Assembly (NCBI RefSeq): GCF_964030925.1
Contig: NZ_OZ034992.1
Location: 682,001 to 746,000, forward strand
DNA length: 64,000 nucleotides
DNA from: Spiroplasma_E sp902809815
GTDB taxonomy: Bacteria > Bacillota_I > Bacilli_A > Mycoplasmatales > VBWQ01
Direction of reading: 5' to 3'
Of this stretch, positions 18,809 to 31,555 are shown in pieces (the stretch's first letter is position 1; every line of letters starts with the position of its first letter). The notes under the pieces are model-generated. The model ran no database searches, was not told the origin of the DNA, and saw only the letters and a list, made by a program, of their open reading frames with translations. The position numbers and the translations under genes are program-made.

Positions 18809-21691
18809 TTATCTTGCATTTAAAATTATTTTATAAATACTTGCTACTTCTTGATTTGTATATATTTTAGCATAAGAATTTTCACCAAAATCTATAATAG
18901 TTTCTACATGACCTTTACAGGGTGTAACAAAAATATTTATTTTTCAATTTAAATTATCTTTTGAATTACTTAATATATCAAATCCAATCGGATTATTATT
19001 ATTAATTTTTGCTTCAGTACCAGCAATTACTGTGAATTGATAAGTTACTAAATTATATTGTGATTTATTACCTTGATAATAAGCATAAGCATATCCAGAA
19101 GAATGACTACCAATTTTACCTTTTTCAAAATGCTTCTTTTTATCAATATTAGGTATTGACTTTGAAAATATTAAATCATTTAAATTAATTTCAATCGAAC
19201 TATTTAATTCTTTTGCTGGATTAAAACTTTCTTTAGTATTATAACCACTACCATGTTTATCACTTACAGAGTTTACATTATAATTATAATAAATAGTTAC
19301 TGATTTATAAAATCTTTTTAAATCATTAAAAGTATTAATTAATAATGTAGGGTCTAGTTTTGATTTAATATCAATATCTATATTTTTAGAAACTGCACTA
19401 TTATTATTAAATCATTCTTCAGTATTATCAGTAATAGAATTGTTAGGTGTTGTTACTAATGGTATATCATTATAATTTAATTCTACTTTTAAATCTGAAA
19501 TAATAATTATTGATTTTGCTATATTTTGAGGACTTGGTGGTAATATTTTTGCTGGATAACTAAATGTAGTTTCTTCACTTTCTGAATATTCATCATGATT
19601 TAATTTATATAAAGTTGTTCAATTAAAAGCATTACCAGTTAAATAACCCATATTATTATAACGAAATTGAGCAACTGATATTTCATTATAATCACCTTGA
19701 TAAGTAAAAGGATTATCACTATAAAATGTATGTCTTTCTTCACCTTGATGTAATGATTGAGTTACAATTGTATCAATAATATAAGCATAATTTGAACCAT
19801 CAATAATTCCATTACTTGTTGGATTTCATTGACAATCTTTATCTTCATTTGTAAAAGGACTTGCTATATCTAAAAACTCAGTATCTTCTGCTAATATATA
19901 AACTTTATTATTTTTCTTTTGTGATAAATCAACTGTACTTATTTGTTCTTTTGTAGTTAATTTCTTACCAGTAGTAGGGTCTCATGGATATACTGATACC
20001 CTATCACTTAATTTCATTGTCATAGCAGTTGTTGAAACATGTGAACCTAACATTTTACCTAATGCAAACTCACTTGAATTACTAAATACATTTAAAGGTA
20101 TAAATCAATCTTTATCATTATTACCAGTAATTGAACTTAAATTACTTGTAAAAAATGCACTCATAAAACCATTAAAAAATGGCATATTTTTATATTGTTG
20201 AGAATTTTGAGTAATAATAAATCCTACTGGAATACCTAATGTTAAAGCATTTAATAATTTACCTACTAATGGTATTGAACTTAAAGCAAATGGTAATCAT
20301 TGTACACTATCATAAGGCATTTGAATTAATGAACTAAATACTACACTATTAAAATTTAATATTGCTGACATATATTTTTGACTTATTTTTTTATAATCAA
20401 CAGTTGGTGAACCAATAACTAATCCAGTATCTGGGTCTTTATATTTAAAATTACTTGACATATCAACATTATATTCACCTTGTAAATTATTTATATTTCA
20501 TTCACTATCTCAAAAGAATTTTGCTTTACCAATAGCATCACCATTACTATTTATTGCTAATTGTTTATTACATGTTAATATACCTTGAAAATCTTTTTGA
20601 GCTAACATATCAAATTTTCTAGCTTCTAAAAATTTTTGTCATGTATCATAATGAGTAAATCCAGTTGGTTTTGCGTCCATAATATTATAAAATGTAGTTT
20701 CTGGATGACTACTTGTTGTTATTTTATCATTTATACCAGCAAGTAAACCACCATTATTTTTAATATCAGTTGTAGATTTTTCATTATTACCAGCAATAAA
20801 TAATCTTCTAGAAGCAAATACTTTACTTTCAAATATTTCTTCATTATTTTGTTGAATAGGTTCTTGACCTTGAATTATTGGTCTTCCATAATAATAACAA
20901 CTTGTTAATAATTCTAATCCATAACTTTGTCTATGACTATAACGTACACCAATATCTTTCATTAAAGTACGATTTAAAGTTACTTTTCCTTGTTGAATAG
21001 TAGGGAAAGCATAACCACTACCCGGACTTGCATACTGTACAAAATCAAGTGTATTTTGACCACTACTTATTACTCTATCATTTAAACTACTAAAAGTTAA
21101 TACTTGCATACTAAATGCACCATTATAAGGACTATAATAATTTGTTACATTTGAAATATATAATAATTGTCTATCTTGATTTTTACCACTATTACCACCA
21201 ATATTTTCATTTTCATCATTAAATACAACAAAAAATTGTAAATAATCATCAATTGTAATATGTTCTTCAAACATTACTAAAGTATATTGTCTTTTTGTTT
21301 GTACTGTTTTAAATATTTGATTATTTGGTAAATTACTAAAATCAACACCACTTGTATCATCAATTAAATAAGCATTTCAATAATCTCCAATTTTATATTG
21401 TTTTGTATAAAATTCATCTTGACCATTAACTTTATGTATTTCTTCATTAATTTTACCTTTATTTTTTTGATATATTTTTGTACTATTTTTTCAAATACAT
21501 ACAACTGGAGTAGTACCAGTTAATATTAATTCATATTGACCAAAATCACTAATTTTACTATTAATTGGTTTATAACCAGTTTCAGTTAAAGGAATTGCTC
21601 CATTATTAATAACAAATGGAAATATTTTTCAAAAACTACATCTTTTAATTAGCAATTGTTGTCTTTTTAATTGAAGATGTAGATGTTTCAT
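18809..21691 (-). CDS. Very large tail or membrane-penetration protein
   Basis: About 948-960 residues, the largest phage protein here. The start is uncertain: ATG 21691 (overlapping portal by 47 bases) or TTG 21655; neither has a strong site. Mostly beta-rich and Asn/Ser/Tyr-rich, with one long hydrophobic stretch in the middle third (VQWLPFALSSIPLVGKLL, then LGIPVGFIITQ). A hydrophobic loop inside a large tail protein recalls membrane-penetrating tail-tip or knob proteins of short-tailed phages. Its place next to portal fits. No family confirmed. Confidence 0.6.
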
Positions 21692-23006
21692 TAATTGAAT
21701 TTGTTGATGTATCATTTTGATTATCTCCTAATAATTTTATTTCTTCTTTATCTTCTTCTATTATTTCTTTATAATGTTTTTTTGCTTGTTGTTTTGTTAC
21801 TTCATCTAATTCAGCAATAGCTTGTGTATATGACATTGTTCTATCTGCTAATCTTTGACTAATCATTTCTTGTTTTAATAATTGGTCAGTCATAGCAATA
21901 GGTAAAAATTTAAATGAATAAGGTCTATCTCCAATACCATCTCATAATTTTTCATGAATTAATAACATATCAAAAAATCTATAAAAATAATATGAATAAT
22001 GACTTATTTTAGTTTCTGTAGTTTCCATATCATTTTTATTATTAAATAATGATTTAGTTTTATTTTCATAATTTACACCAGAAAATTCATTATAATCATA
22101 ACCTGCACCATTTCATATATCTTTACCTAAATCATCTTTATCTAAAATATAATTACTTGCTTTAAAATTACCTTGTATAACTTCCATACCACCAGCACCA
22201 GATTTATTATAGCCAGCAGTACCAACATTAACTACAATATTTTTTTTAGGATTATCAATAATTTTTCCATGTTCAATCATATTTTTAACAGTTTCATTAT
22301 CAAATGCACCAAATAAAGTTGTAACATTTAAATCTCTATCAACATTTCTTTGAGTATAAGATTTATGATAATATTCAATTAAATTTCAAACTGGATAAGT
22401 ATCTGGATATGCATTTAAAGTTGTTGAATTACCATAAAAATTAACCATTGGTAAATTTGTTATTTCTAATATTGGTAAATAATTTCAAGGATTTTTAATT
22501 TCATAACTATATTTTGGTGTTAATTCTGGTTTTAATTTTGTATGTGCTGTTCCTAAAATAATTTCTTTTTCATTTTTATTATCATTTTTATAAGTTTCAA
22601 ATCTTATTTTTCCATTTTCAGCAATTACTCAAGTTAATGTTGCACTATCTGCTTGTTCATTTATAAAAAAGAATTCTGCACATTGTTCTTCTTCATTATA
22701 TTTAGCAACTCTACCAGCAAATGAATTAGGTAATACTTTTAAACTTGTACTATTATCTTTATAAATAATAGGCATTATATATACTTTTCCAAGTAAACTT
22801 TCTTGAATTCCAAATTTATATAATTTTTCAAATCATTTATCACTAATAATTTTATTAGTAAAATATTTTAAAATTTCATCTTTTTCACTATCAAATAATA
22901 AACCTTTACCTAATCATAATTTAGTTGATTTTTGAGCAATTCTCATAGGAATATCACTATATCATTCTCTTCTATTACAAGAAAGATATTCTAATGGATT
23001 ATTCAT
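21645..23006 (-). CDS. Portal protein
   Basis: 453 residues; forms the ring through which DNA is packaged. Motifs of SPP1 gp6-type portals: an early WLGKGLLF, GIQESLLGKVYIMPI, NYLPILEITNLP, DLGKDIWNGAGYDYNEFSG and METTETKISHY, then a charged C-terminal tail. Lies 11 bases after the large terminase with GGAG before the ATG at 23006. The tail overlaps the start of the next gene. Confidence 0.75.
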
Positions 23007-23017
23007 TTTTATCACTC

Positions 23018-24478
23018 CTAAAATTTATTTTTATTAATTAATAATTCATTATTAATATTATTAATTAATCATTTCATTTTATGCATTGAAGCATACATTC
23101 TTGCGTCTCAACAATTATCATATAAATCAAGCATTTGTGGTTCATTATTTGAATTTTCTAATTTAGATTTTGCTAATCATTGCATTTTTGATAATTCTTC
23201 ATGTGTATTAGGACATCTTTTTCAATTAATACTTAATATACCTTTAATCATACAAATAGTATCTCAATCAATTCTATCTCTTAAATACATTGTAGTTTTA
23301 TCTACTGGAGTAAAATGTAATCAATTAATTCGTCTTTTTTCTACTTCTTTTTTTAAAATATCAATAACTGCTAATCCACCACTACCATAATCAACATAAC
23401 AAGTAAAACCAAATTTCATTGCTTGAAATTTAATACTTTCATCTAAATAATAATCAATAATATTATTTGCTAATTCATATGTATTTTTAAATTGCATTAT
23501 TGCATTACTATGATAAAATTCACTTTCTTGATGTATTCTTCTAGTTTTTTCATTTTCACCAATAAAACATAAAACAGCAACAGTAGGATGTGCTTGTGAA
23601 CTTGTAGCAAAACCTAAATCTAAACCACCAACTATTTCATTAACATTAAAATCTAATTCAGTTTTAAGTTTATCTAAATATCTTGCAAATATAGAACCAG
23701 TTAAAACACTAGGTACACCATAATATCAACTTTGTGCTTTAATAGGGTCTAATTCTTTTAATTCTTCTAAATCATTAATTTTATCTTGTTTTAAATTATG
23801 TTCATTTAATTTTCAATTTGAATAATGAAATAATTTAAACATTTGATTTTCTTCTATTGATTTAATTTGTTCATTATTTTCTTTCATTAAATCTAAATTA
23901 AAAGGTACACGTTTATTCATATATTCAATAAAATATTGATAAATATTATCTGGATTACAACTTCTTATTTTAATAGTTTTTTTAGCATTACCTAATGCAA
24001 AAGTAATTGCTTGAAATTCTGCTTGACTAAATTCATTTGCTTCTTCACATCATTCAATTGCTAAATCAAAACCTTTTATTTCACTTCTAGAAAGCCCTTT
24101 AAGTGGTATTCTATCATTACTATTACTATATACACCCATAACTCTAATAAATGATTTACTACCTTTAAAACGAAAATCTGCTTGTTTATTTGGATATTTT
24201 AAAGTAAAATCTTTATAATCAAAACCAATATTAATTAATGCTTCATCAATTTCTTTTGTTAATTCATTAATATCTTTATTTAATTTTCTAAAACAATATA
24301 TAGCAATTGATTTATTAACTTTAATTGAAATAGCAATTAATATTGCTAATTCTTCTGCAATACTATATGTTTTACTTGAATAACGACTTCCACTTAAATT
24401 ATATTCACTATGAGTAAAATCACTTTTATTTAATAATCAATAACTAATTTCATGTAAATAAGTAAATTCTTTATTCAT
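23018..24478 (-). CDS. terL: Terminase large subunit
   Basis: 486 residues; packaging ATPase plus nuclease. Walker A-like SRYSSKT at 31-37, Walker B with catalytic acid LAIEWCEEANEF at about 139-150, a coupling motif near RSCNPDN, and nuclease-domain acids in IVGGLDLGFATS and CYVDYGSGGLAVID. Length and order of motifs are typical. Begins four bases after the fibre stop. The small subunit is at the head of the operon (31054). Confidence 0.9.
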
Positions 24479-24482
24479 AATA

Positions 24483-26150
24483 TTATTCCTGTAATTCTTC
24501 TAATTTTAAAAGTTGACCATATCTTGTAGGGTCACTAACAATAGCAATGGTATCATTTTGCATTTGTAAAGAAATTATTATTCTATCATTAACTTTATCT
24601 CAATATAATGTTTGAACATCAGTATTCAATTCACCGTATAAAAATTCTTTAGACATAAAAGCAAATTTCTTATTACTTGATTGACTTTCAAAATTATAAT
24701 AAATTTTATATTTAGTATTTGATTTAAAAGTATATTTAATATGATTTATATTAACTTTTGTTCCTACTTCTTTTCATTGTGGAATATTTGGAGTTGGTGT
24801 TGGAGTATTTGGTAATTCAATATTAATCTCATTATTTTTTAATTCATTTATTTTTAAAGTATGACTTGTAATTTTTATAGGTTGAATAATATCTACTTTA
24901 ACTGTATTTTGTAATTCTTCTAATGAAAAAATATTTGCATATTTTTCATTTCCACCTTCTAAAATTAATTGTCATTTATTAATATCTAATAATTGTAAAT
25001 ATAAAATACCTTTTTCATTATTAATTAAACCTTTTGTAAGAAATATTTTACTTCCATGTATTCCACCTAAATAATTACCTGTTTTAAATTCTACTGTTAT
25101 TCTTGTATTTACTTGATGAAATGGTGGAGATTCCCATGTAATAATTACTCTATAAAGAGTATTAAAAGCAAGATTAAAATCACCATATTTACGATTATTT
25201 ATACTTTTACCTATTACTTTTCAATTTTCTTTAACTTGTTTTTTATTTATTTCATTAATAGCACCAACAATAGTTTTATTAGTAGTTTCTAATCTATCAT
25301 ATCTATTATTAAGTAATAATGAAATAGCAAGAGAACTATTTGAAACATCATTTATTCATAATTGGTCTCTATCATCTTTATATGTAAAATATCCTTTCAT
25401 AAAAACAGATTTTTTATAATAATCAGATAAATCTATTTTACCACCAGTAGCACTAATAACTTTCTTTTCTTGACCTTCTTTACCATCAACTAATTTCATA
25501 GTATCATTACTAAAATATTTAGTAAATAATTCAATTGTTGTTAAATTATCAAATGATTTAATACCAGTAGTATCAATTCATAATTGAGTTCCAATTAAAT
25601 ATTTAGGATTTTTAGGATATATTTTTACTCTTGTATCATTTGTTTTTAAATTTATTAATTCTAAATATCTTGTAAAAGGACTATCTTCACCATAATTACT
25701 ATAAAAATTACTAAAAAAATCATTTCTTTTAGGTAAAACATCTAAATTAAAACCAGTAATATTTGGATATTCTTTAATTTTTCTTAAACAATTAAATACT
25801 TCTGGAACAATAAAATAAGGGTCAGTAGGATTAGTTTCACTATAAGTCATACCACCTTGACTAATACTTGATTGACCACGAATATAATTACTATCTTTTG
25901 TTAATAAAAATCTAACATAATATGCAGTTGCAGTTTGTATTTCATCAGTAAATTCTGTTAATGTAGTTTCTGGTCATTTTTTTGAAATAGAATGTCCACT
26001 TAAATAATCAATATTATTACTTGCAACTGAAATAGCAAATCAAATTTCATTATCTGGTGTTGTAGTATCATCAAATTCTAATTTATTAAAACCTTTTCAA
26101 TTTTTAAATTCTTCAATTGTTATAAACATTAATGGTTCTTTAATAGCCAT
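24483..26150 (-). CDS. Connector-like N-terminus fused to tail-fibre shaft and tip
   Basis: 555 residues. Residues 1-135 resemble gp6-like head-tail connectors (FITIEEFKNW, then ISKKWPETTLTEFTDEIQTA and ISQGG). The middle (about 245-440) is a fibre shaft nearly identical to the prophage 2 fibre. A hinge NTPTPTPN follows, then a tip that differs from prophage 2, ending LEELQE. AAGGAG precedes the ATG. The fusion would tie the receptor-binding fibre straight to the neck, as in short-tailed phages; this is inference. Confidence 0.65.
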
Positions 26151-26193
26151 AATAATTTACTCCTTAATGTAAAATAAAGGGTATTTAAACCCT

Positions 26194-26544
26194 TTAAATT
26201 TTAAATTTAGTTACTTTTTTCTTATCTTTTTCTGATAATTCTTTTTTAGAAGCTCTTTGACTAATAATAGTATTTTTAAATACTTCTTGCTTTTCTTCAT
26301 CATTATTAAAACTATCTAAAGATTTAGCAATTGATGTAGTTTCTAATTGTAATTGAGAATTTATTTGTTTAATATTTGCTTTAATAAATTCTAATTCTTT
26401 ATTATTTTTTAATTCTTTTGCTAAATTTGATTGTTTTGATTTTTTAATAAATTTTGATAAAAATAATAAAACAATAGTTACAATTACTCCACTAGCAACT
26501 GCTCCACTTAATACTGCTGATATTACTGTTGTAGATAAATTCAT
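26194..26544 (-). CDS. Single-span membrane protein with coiled coil
   Basis: 116 residues. Hydrophobic segment AVASGVIVTIVLLFLSKFI (about 15-33), then a Lys/Glu/Gln-rich helical tail. It lies between another membrane protein and the fibre. Could be a virion membrane protein or lysis factor; unknown. Confidence 0.6.
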   Translation of the reverse strand: MNLSTTVISAVLSGAVASGVIVTIVLLFLSKFIKKSKQSNLAKELKNNKELEFIKANIKQINSQLQLETTSIAKSLDSFNNDEEKQEVFKNTIISQRASKKELSEKDKKKVTKFKI

Positions 26545-26547
26545 TTT

Positions 26548-27027
26548 TTATTCCACCTTTTCTTTTTTTATTTTTCTTATTTCTTTTTCTATTTTTGGTA
26601 AATATCAAATAATAATTAATATTAAAATTGGTATTATTTTAATTATTAAATTTAATATAAATTTAATTCTTGATGGTGCTTTATTTGGTAAATGATGTAA
26701 ACCAAATCCACCAATACTAGGTACAATTGTTAATCATATTGCATTACCTCAATTATGTTTTCAATCTACATGTTCCATACCTAATTTTGTAAATGATAAT
26801 CATTTAGGTAATATTATTATTTGTGGTAATGTACTTCATAAAGTAATAATTAAAGATATTAATATAAATGATAATAAATTAATTGAATCTAATTGTTTTT
26901 TTCTTAATTTTTGAATATCATTTAATAAACTAAAATCATATATTTTTCTATCTTTAATATAATCTCTTCTACCACGAGTAAAAGGAATTAAATAACTTGT
27001 TTTTCACTCTGGTTTTTGAATTTCCAT
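26548..27027 (-). CDS. Membrane protein with three hydrophobic segments
   Basis: 159 residues. Segments near LLSFILISLIITLWST, IWLTIVPSIGGFGLHHL and FILNLIIKIIPILILIIIWY, with a charged N-terminus and a Lys-rich end. The start ATG at 27027 follows GGTGG. No family recognised; late operon position suggests virion assembly or release. Confidence 0.6.
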
Positions 27028-27035
27028 TTAACCAC

Positions 27036-27947
27036 CTACTTTCATGTTTTATAAAAATTAGAATTTCTTTTAATTTTTATATATTTTCTTGTATGTAAAG
27101 AATTTTTTAATAATTGTTTTCTTTCATATCTTCATTGTGTACTTCCAATTTCATTTTTAGATAAATTTTTATATTCTTTTAATTTAAAAAAACCTTTTTC
27201 TAATCTATTAATAAAATGCATAGTTTTTTGAACATTAATATTATTTGGATAAATTACACTAGTATCTTGTGAACCATAATATTTACCTTTTTTTGATAAT
27301 TCACTTTTAACATATTTTCTTAATTGACTTGGTAATCATTTTCTATTTCAAAATTTTCAAAATATTGTTCCAGCACCAGAACCATTTTTACCTTTTGCTT
27401 GTGTCATTAATATTCATATTTCTTGTGGAAATGTTGGATAAGTATATGGACCATATCATATTTGTCTTTTATCATTATCACTTTGAAATAATGTTGTTAA
27501 AGTTCCAATTTTTAAATTTTTATTATCAACAATAAATCTTCCTTTTTTAAATCATGAACTTGATAATACTTCTCATGCATTATTTGGTATTTCTTCTTCA
27601 TTTTCTTTAAATAAATTATTAAATTTATTAACATAATTTTTAACTGTTCTAATTTCTGTTGGCATAATATAATTTTTAAAACTATTTATTGGATTTTTAA
27701 ATTTATTAATTTCATTTTGTAATATAGATAATTCACTTGGTTTTAATATACTTGTTAATTTTTTAAGTATATTTGGATTAAAAACACTATATGGTTGATG
27801 TATTTCTTTTTCACTAATATTTTCACTATCAAATACTGCTTTTAATGATTGATTTTTATAATAAGTTTTTAAAGCATTTATTAATGCTAATTTAATATCA
27901 TTACTTGCTAATGCATAATATATTCATTCAATAATTAAAGGTAACAT
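27036..27947 (-). CDS. Basic late-operon protein, unknown
   Basis: 303 residues, Lys/Asn-rich, pI clearly basic. Contains FKKGRFIVDNKNLKIGTL and QIWYGPYTYPTFPQEIW. A TAATG junction with the upstream gene indicates coupling. TGA at the penultimate region is Trp, with TAG as true stop. Possibly a minor head or tail protein by position. Confidence 0.55.
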
Positions 27948-28783
27948 TATAAACTCATGTGATTATAATCTCAATTTAATGAAACATTATCATGATTTAA
28001 TGGTACTTCACTCATATTATCACTACCATATTGACTAGTTGTTTCACTATTAATAGTAAATCTATTATCATTTATTAATCTTGCAGTTTCATCATTAAAT
28101 GATGTTTCTTGCATTTCTTGAATATGATTTGTAGTTTCCATAGGTAGTAAATTATGGATTATTTCACTTGCACCAGCAATAATAGTAGGTACTGCATAAG
28201 CATTATTAAAATCATTATTAATACCCATTGCAACACCACTTGAAATTAAACATCCACCAGTAGCCATATTACAAATCTTTCTTATTGTTTCAAATTTATT
28301 AGGTATTAATTCTAGAATTCCATTAATAAGATTTGATATACCATAAGCATTTAAACTAATATATGTATCTCAATCCATTAAATGATTATCAGTAGTATTT
28401 GGATTACTAAATAATAAATCTGGTGGAAATGGGTCAATAGTAGTAGTTGTTATTGGACTTTCAGTTGGATTAGGATTAATGGAAGAATTAGTAAACTTAC
28501 TATAATTTGCTAATCCAATTGTTCCTAAACCTAATAAGATTTTTTTAGAACTATTAATTAATTTAGTTTTAGTATTTGGTCTTTGATTTAAATTTCAAAT
28601 ATCTAAACCTAATTTTTTACCAAATAATAAACTATTAATTGAACCTAATAATGGACTATCTATTACTTGACCATAATAAGCACTTGTACCTATCATTGCA
28701 CAAATTGGACTTATACCAGTTCTTATTAATTTAGTTAAAGTATAGTTACTCAATTGTGTAGTCTCAGAATGTTGTTGTGGCAT
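27947..28783 (-). CDS. Late protein shared by both prophages, unknown
   Basis: 278 residues. Starts MPQQHSETTQ; weakly hydrophobic stretches at GISPICAMIGTSAYYG and LLGLGTIGLANYS, a Pro/Thr-rich variable middle, and a conserved C-terminal half (CNMATGGCLISSGVAMG). The C-terminal 98 residues are nearly identical to the gene at 38991-39815, while the middle has diverged. Overlaps the upstream gene by 20 bases. Probably structural. Confidence 0.6.
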
Positions 28784-29039
28784 ATTTATTTTCTCCTTTT
28801 GATAATTGATTAGTTTTTTTAATTTGAATTCTAACTGTTCCTTGACAATTTATATTATTACCAACACATATTGCAAAATTATCATGTACATCACTTACTA
28901 TAAAATAATCATTTCTTAATTTAGGATATTCATCTAATAAAATTGCTCTAATATCATTACTAGTAGTTAAATCTTCTGGTTTTGGTGAATAAATAATAAT
29001 ATGTGCTTTTTCATTAAAATATTTATAAATATATTCCAT
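28764..29039 (-). CDS. Small late protein, paralogous between prophages
   Basis: 91 residues with TSNDIRAILLDEYPKLRNDY and VSDVHDNFAICVG. The gene at 39827 keeps TSNDIRAIILRQYPNV and VSDPESNVALIVG, and precedes the same next gene, so the pair moves as a unit. Lies three bases after the capsid gene. Function unknown; a head decoration or completion protein is possible. Confidence 0.55.
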   Translation of the reverse strand: MEYIYKYFNEKAHIIIYSPKPEDLTTSNDIRAILLDEYPKLRNDYFIVSDVHDNFAICVGNNINCQGTVRIQIKKTNQLSKGENKYATTTF

Positions 29040-29041
29040 AA

Positions 29042-30358
29042 TTATTTTTTAGTAAATTCTAAATTTACTACTCCATAATAATCATTATTATTACCAGTCA
29101 TAGTTGCACTTGTTGATTTAATATCAAATTTTGCTTTACCTTTTTCATAACCATTATTACCAGCATTTATTATTGCATTTTCTAATTCATCATTAGTAGG
29201 TTTATCACCAGCCATAGTAATTTTTCCTAAATTTCTATAATAAATAACATCTTCTAAATTTAATTTATTAATATCATCATATAAAGTTGATTGATAAGTT
29301 GCATTTTCATTTTTAGGATTAGTTAAAAAATCTTTTGCTCTTGCTTCTTTTATTTCTTCAATTGTAGGCATAGTTGGTCTAATTAAATACATTAAATTTG
29401 GTCTAATAGCACTAGGTAATGCAAATAAACATTTACCAATAATTTTAATATTATCTGTATCATTATCTAATTTTTGTCTTATTTTAGTAAATGAAATTGG
29501 CATACCTCACATATATCTATTAACTACAAAACCATGTGTATTTTTTAAACTATAATCTTTTTCTAAATGCATTGCTTTTTCAGTATCATGAATAAATTCT
29601 TGTTCTAAATAAAAACTTTCTCAAAATTCCATACCAGCAATTAAACTTGTATATCTTCTACCATATGCTAATGTATCTGCTGAAATTTGACTATAATTTA
29701 AAACAGTAAATGCTTTTGATAAACCTAAATTACTATCAATTCCAGTTGCTCCCATTAAATCTTCTCTATTAGTTCCTACAGTAATATAATTAACTAATTT
29801 AATTAATTTATTATTTCTTGCTCAAATTTTATAATAAGCTTCTTTTGCTTGTTCTGCATTCATATTAATTAAATCTAAAGGTAAGACTAATGATTTAGCA
29901 ATAGCATAATCTTGAATACCATTTAAAAATATTAATTCTAAATTTTCACCTAAATTTCTCATAAATGAAGCTGTTCAATTTGAAACAATTTGTACTGCAA
30001 TATCTTTTGGTGATTTCATAAATCTTTCAATATCAAATTCTGGAATTTCAAAATCAATTGTTAAATATTTATTAATTTCTAATTTAGTTGTATAAACATC
30101 ACCTTTTTGTCTTTTAGTACCATTTTTTCAATCTCATGTTGATCCTCATAATACACGAACTGTAGCTCTATAAATTGCTATAGCAACTCCAGCCATTTCA
30201 CCAATTTGAGTAGCACTACAAGTTCCACGCATAAACATTGTTGATTTTTCACTTGTTAATTCACCACGTACTTGTGCTTCAAGTACACTTAAAATAGCAT
30301 TTTCAGTAGGATTATTACCTTTAATAAAAAATGCTTCAGGTATTTTTATAGCTCCCAT
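29042..30358 (-). CDS. Major capsid protein
   Basis: 438 residues directly after a scaffold-like gene, the classical place. The sequence is soluble, evenly mixed alpha/beta, and includes GAIKIPEAFFIKGNNPTE, FMRGTCSATQIGEMAGVAIA and GDVYTTKLEINKYLTIDFE. Probably HK97-like, judged from place and size; no invariant motif exists. Several TGA codons encode Trp. It shows no visible similarity to the capsid candidate of prophage 2. Confidence 0.7.
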
Positions 30359-30372
30359 AATAAAACTTCTTT

Positions 30373-30906
30373 CTATTTACTAATAGATTGAAAAACTTCA
30401 TTTCTAGTAATTTCAACTAAATCTTCTAATTCTTTTTGATTAGTCATTCCTTGTGTTGTTGCTTTATTTTTTAAATCTTGAGCAATTTTAAAATGGTCTA
30501 ATGAATTATTATGTAATTTTAAAATTAAATCAGTAGGATTAATTGAATTATCTTGTTGTTTATTTTCTTGTTTAATAGGTTCTGATTTATCAATTAAAAA
30601 ATCTTTATAATCTTCATTTATTTTATTAAATGCTTCTTGTTTAGATAAAGATTTATAATTATCAGTATTCATTAAATTTTTAATTAAATTTACTTTTTTA
30701 GTATCTTTAATATTTGAAAATAATTGTTGCTCTTCAAAACTATTAATTTTATTTTCATATTCTTTTATTTTAGTTTCATATTCACTTAATTTAGGTTCAA
30801 TATCTTTTTTACTTTCAGCATATACTACATTTCTATGTTGTTTTAGTAAATTTTTAACATCATCTAAACTATAATTCTCTTTTTCATCAAAAGTAAAATC
30901 ACTCAT
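30373..30906 (-). CDS. Capsid scaffold protein
   Basis: 177 residues, highly charged and almost wholly helical, with a strong coiled coil (YETKIKEYENKINSFEEQQ). No Cys and few aromatics. Placed immediately before the capsid gene with AGGGAG upstream. Scaffold proteins of tailed phages have this character; assignment by context. Confidence 0.65.
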   Translation of the reverse strand: MSDFTFDEKENYSLDDVKNLLKQHRNVVYAESKKDIEPKLSEYETKIKEYENKINSFEEQQLFSNIKDTKKVNLIKNLMNTDNYKSLSKQEAFNKINEDYKDFLIDKSEPIKQENKQQDNSINPTDLILKLHNNSLDHFKIAQDLKNKATTQGMTNQKELEDLVEITRNEVFQSISK

Positions 30907-30959
30907 ACTTTTAATCTCCCTTTATTAATTTTTAATAATTCACTTGGTTAATAGGTCAC

Positions 30960-31020
30960 TTTTATATATGTTAATTTAACATATTCACTTTATTAAATTA
31001 TATCATTTTTATCCTTTAAA
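30960..31020 (-). promoter_or_regulatory. Probable late promoter before the scaffold gene
   Basis: On the minus strand a TATAAT lies near 31004-31010 in a gene-less stretch between the small terminase terminator and the scaffold start. The -35 is weak. A small inverted repeat, GTTAATTTAAC, lies at 30969-30979. Confidence 0.45.
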
Positions 31021-31026
31021 ATAAAG

Positions 31027-31056
31027 AAAAAAACCTATATTTATTATAGGTTTTTA
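31027..31056. terminator. Terminator after the small terminase gene
   Basis: AAAACCTATA / TATAGGTTTT stem with a short loop, overlapping the last codon of the small terminase gene; usable in either direction. Confidence 0.75.
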
Positions 31057-31434
31057 ATCATTATTTTCTATTTTTCTAGGTTCACAAATATTAATAATTA
31101 TATTACTTTTTGAGTTATTATCTTCTTCATTAATATCATATTCATTCGGATAACTAACTTGTCAATGTTTATAAATTATTTCTGGTTTTACTAATGATTT
31201 TTCTAACATATGAGTTGAAATTATCGCTCTTGCATTATCATAATCTTTAATAAATTTTTTACGTCATGGATTGCTTCTACGTCGGCAATCATAAACAAAT
31301 TTTCTATCAATTCCAAGTGCATTATTTAATCCTTGTGGAGTTAATATAACCTTTTTAGTTCTTAAATAATTATCAATTTGAGTTTTATAATTAACACTTA
31401 ATTTTTCACCATATTTTTTTTCTTTTTCTGGCAT
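31054..31434 (-). CDS. Terminase small subunit candidate
   Basis: 126 residues at the head of the late operon. An N-terminal helix-turn-helix-like part (ILTPQGLNNALGIDRKFVYD) with a basic stretch CRRRSNPWRKKF, followed by an acidic, variable C-terminus. Small terminases recognise the packaging site. It is separated by a terminator from the scaffold gene, so it can be expressed independently. Alternatively it could be another DNA-binding regulator. Confidence 0.55.
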
Positions 31435-31555
31435 ATTTATCACCTATATTCAATATTTATATACTAATTATAACATTTTAAGCAAAGTATATTACAACAC
31501 TGAACAATTAATAATTGTTATACTGAAAATTATGTATTTAGAAAGGAATAATATT
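31435..31555. promoter_or_regulatory. Divergent promoter region, small terminase / transposase
   Basis: Rightward: TTGTTATACT with a -10-like TATACT near 31518. Leftward: a TATAAT near 31475. An inverted repeat AACAAT...ATTGTT lies at 31503-31518; the 14-mer AACAATTAATAATT in it recurs near the right end at 32836. Could be the target of a phage repressor or of the transposase. Confidence 0.45.
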
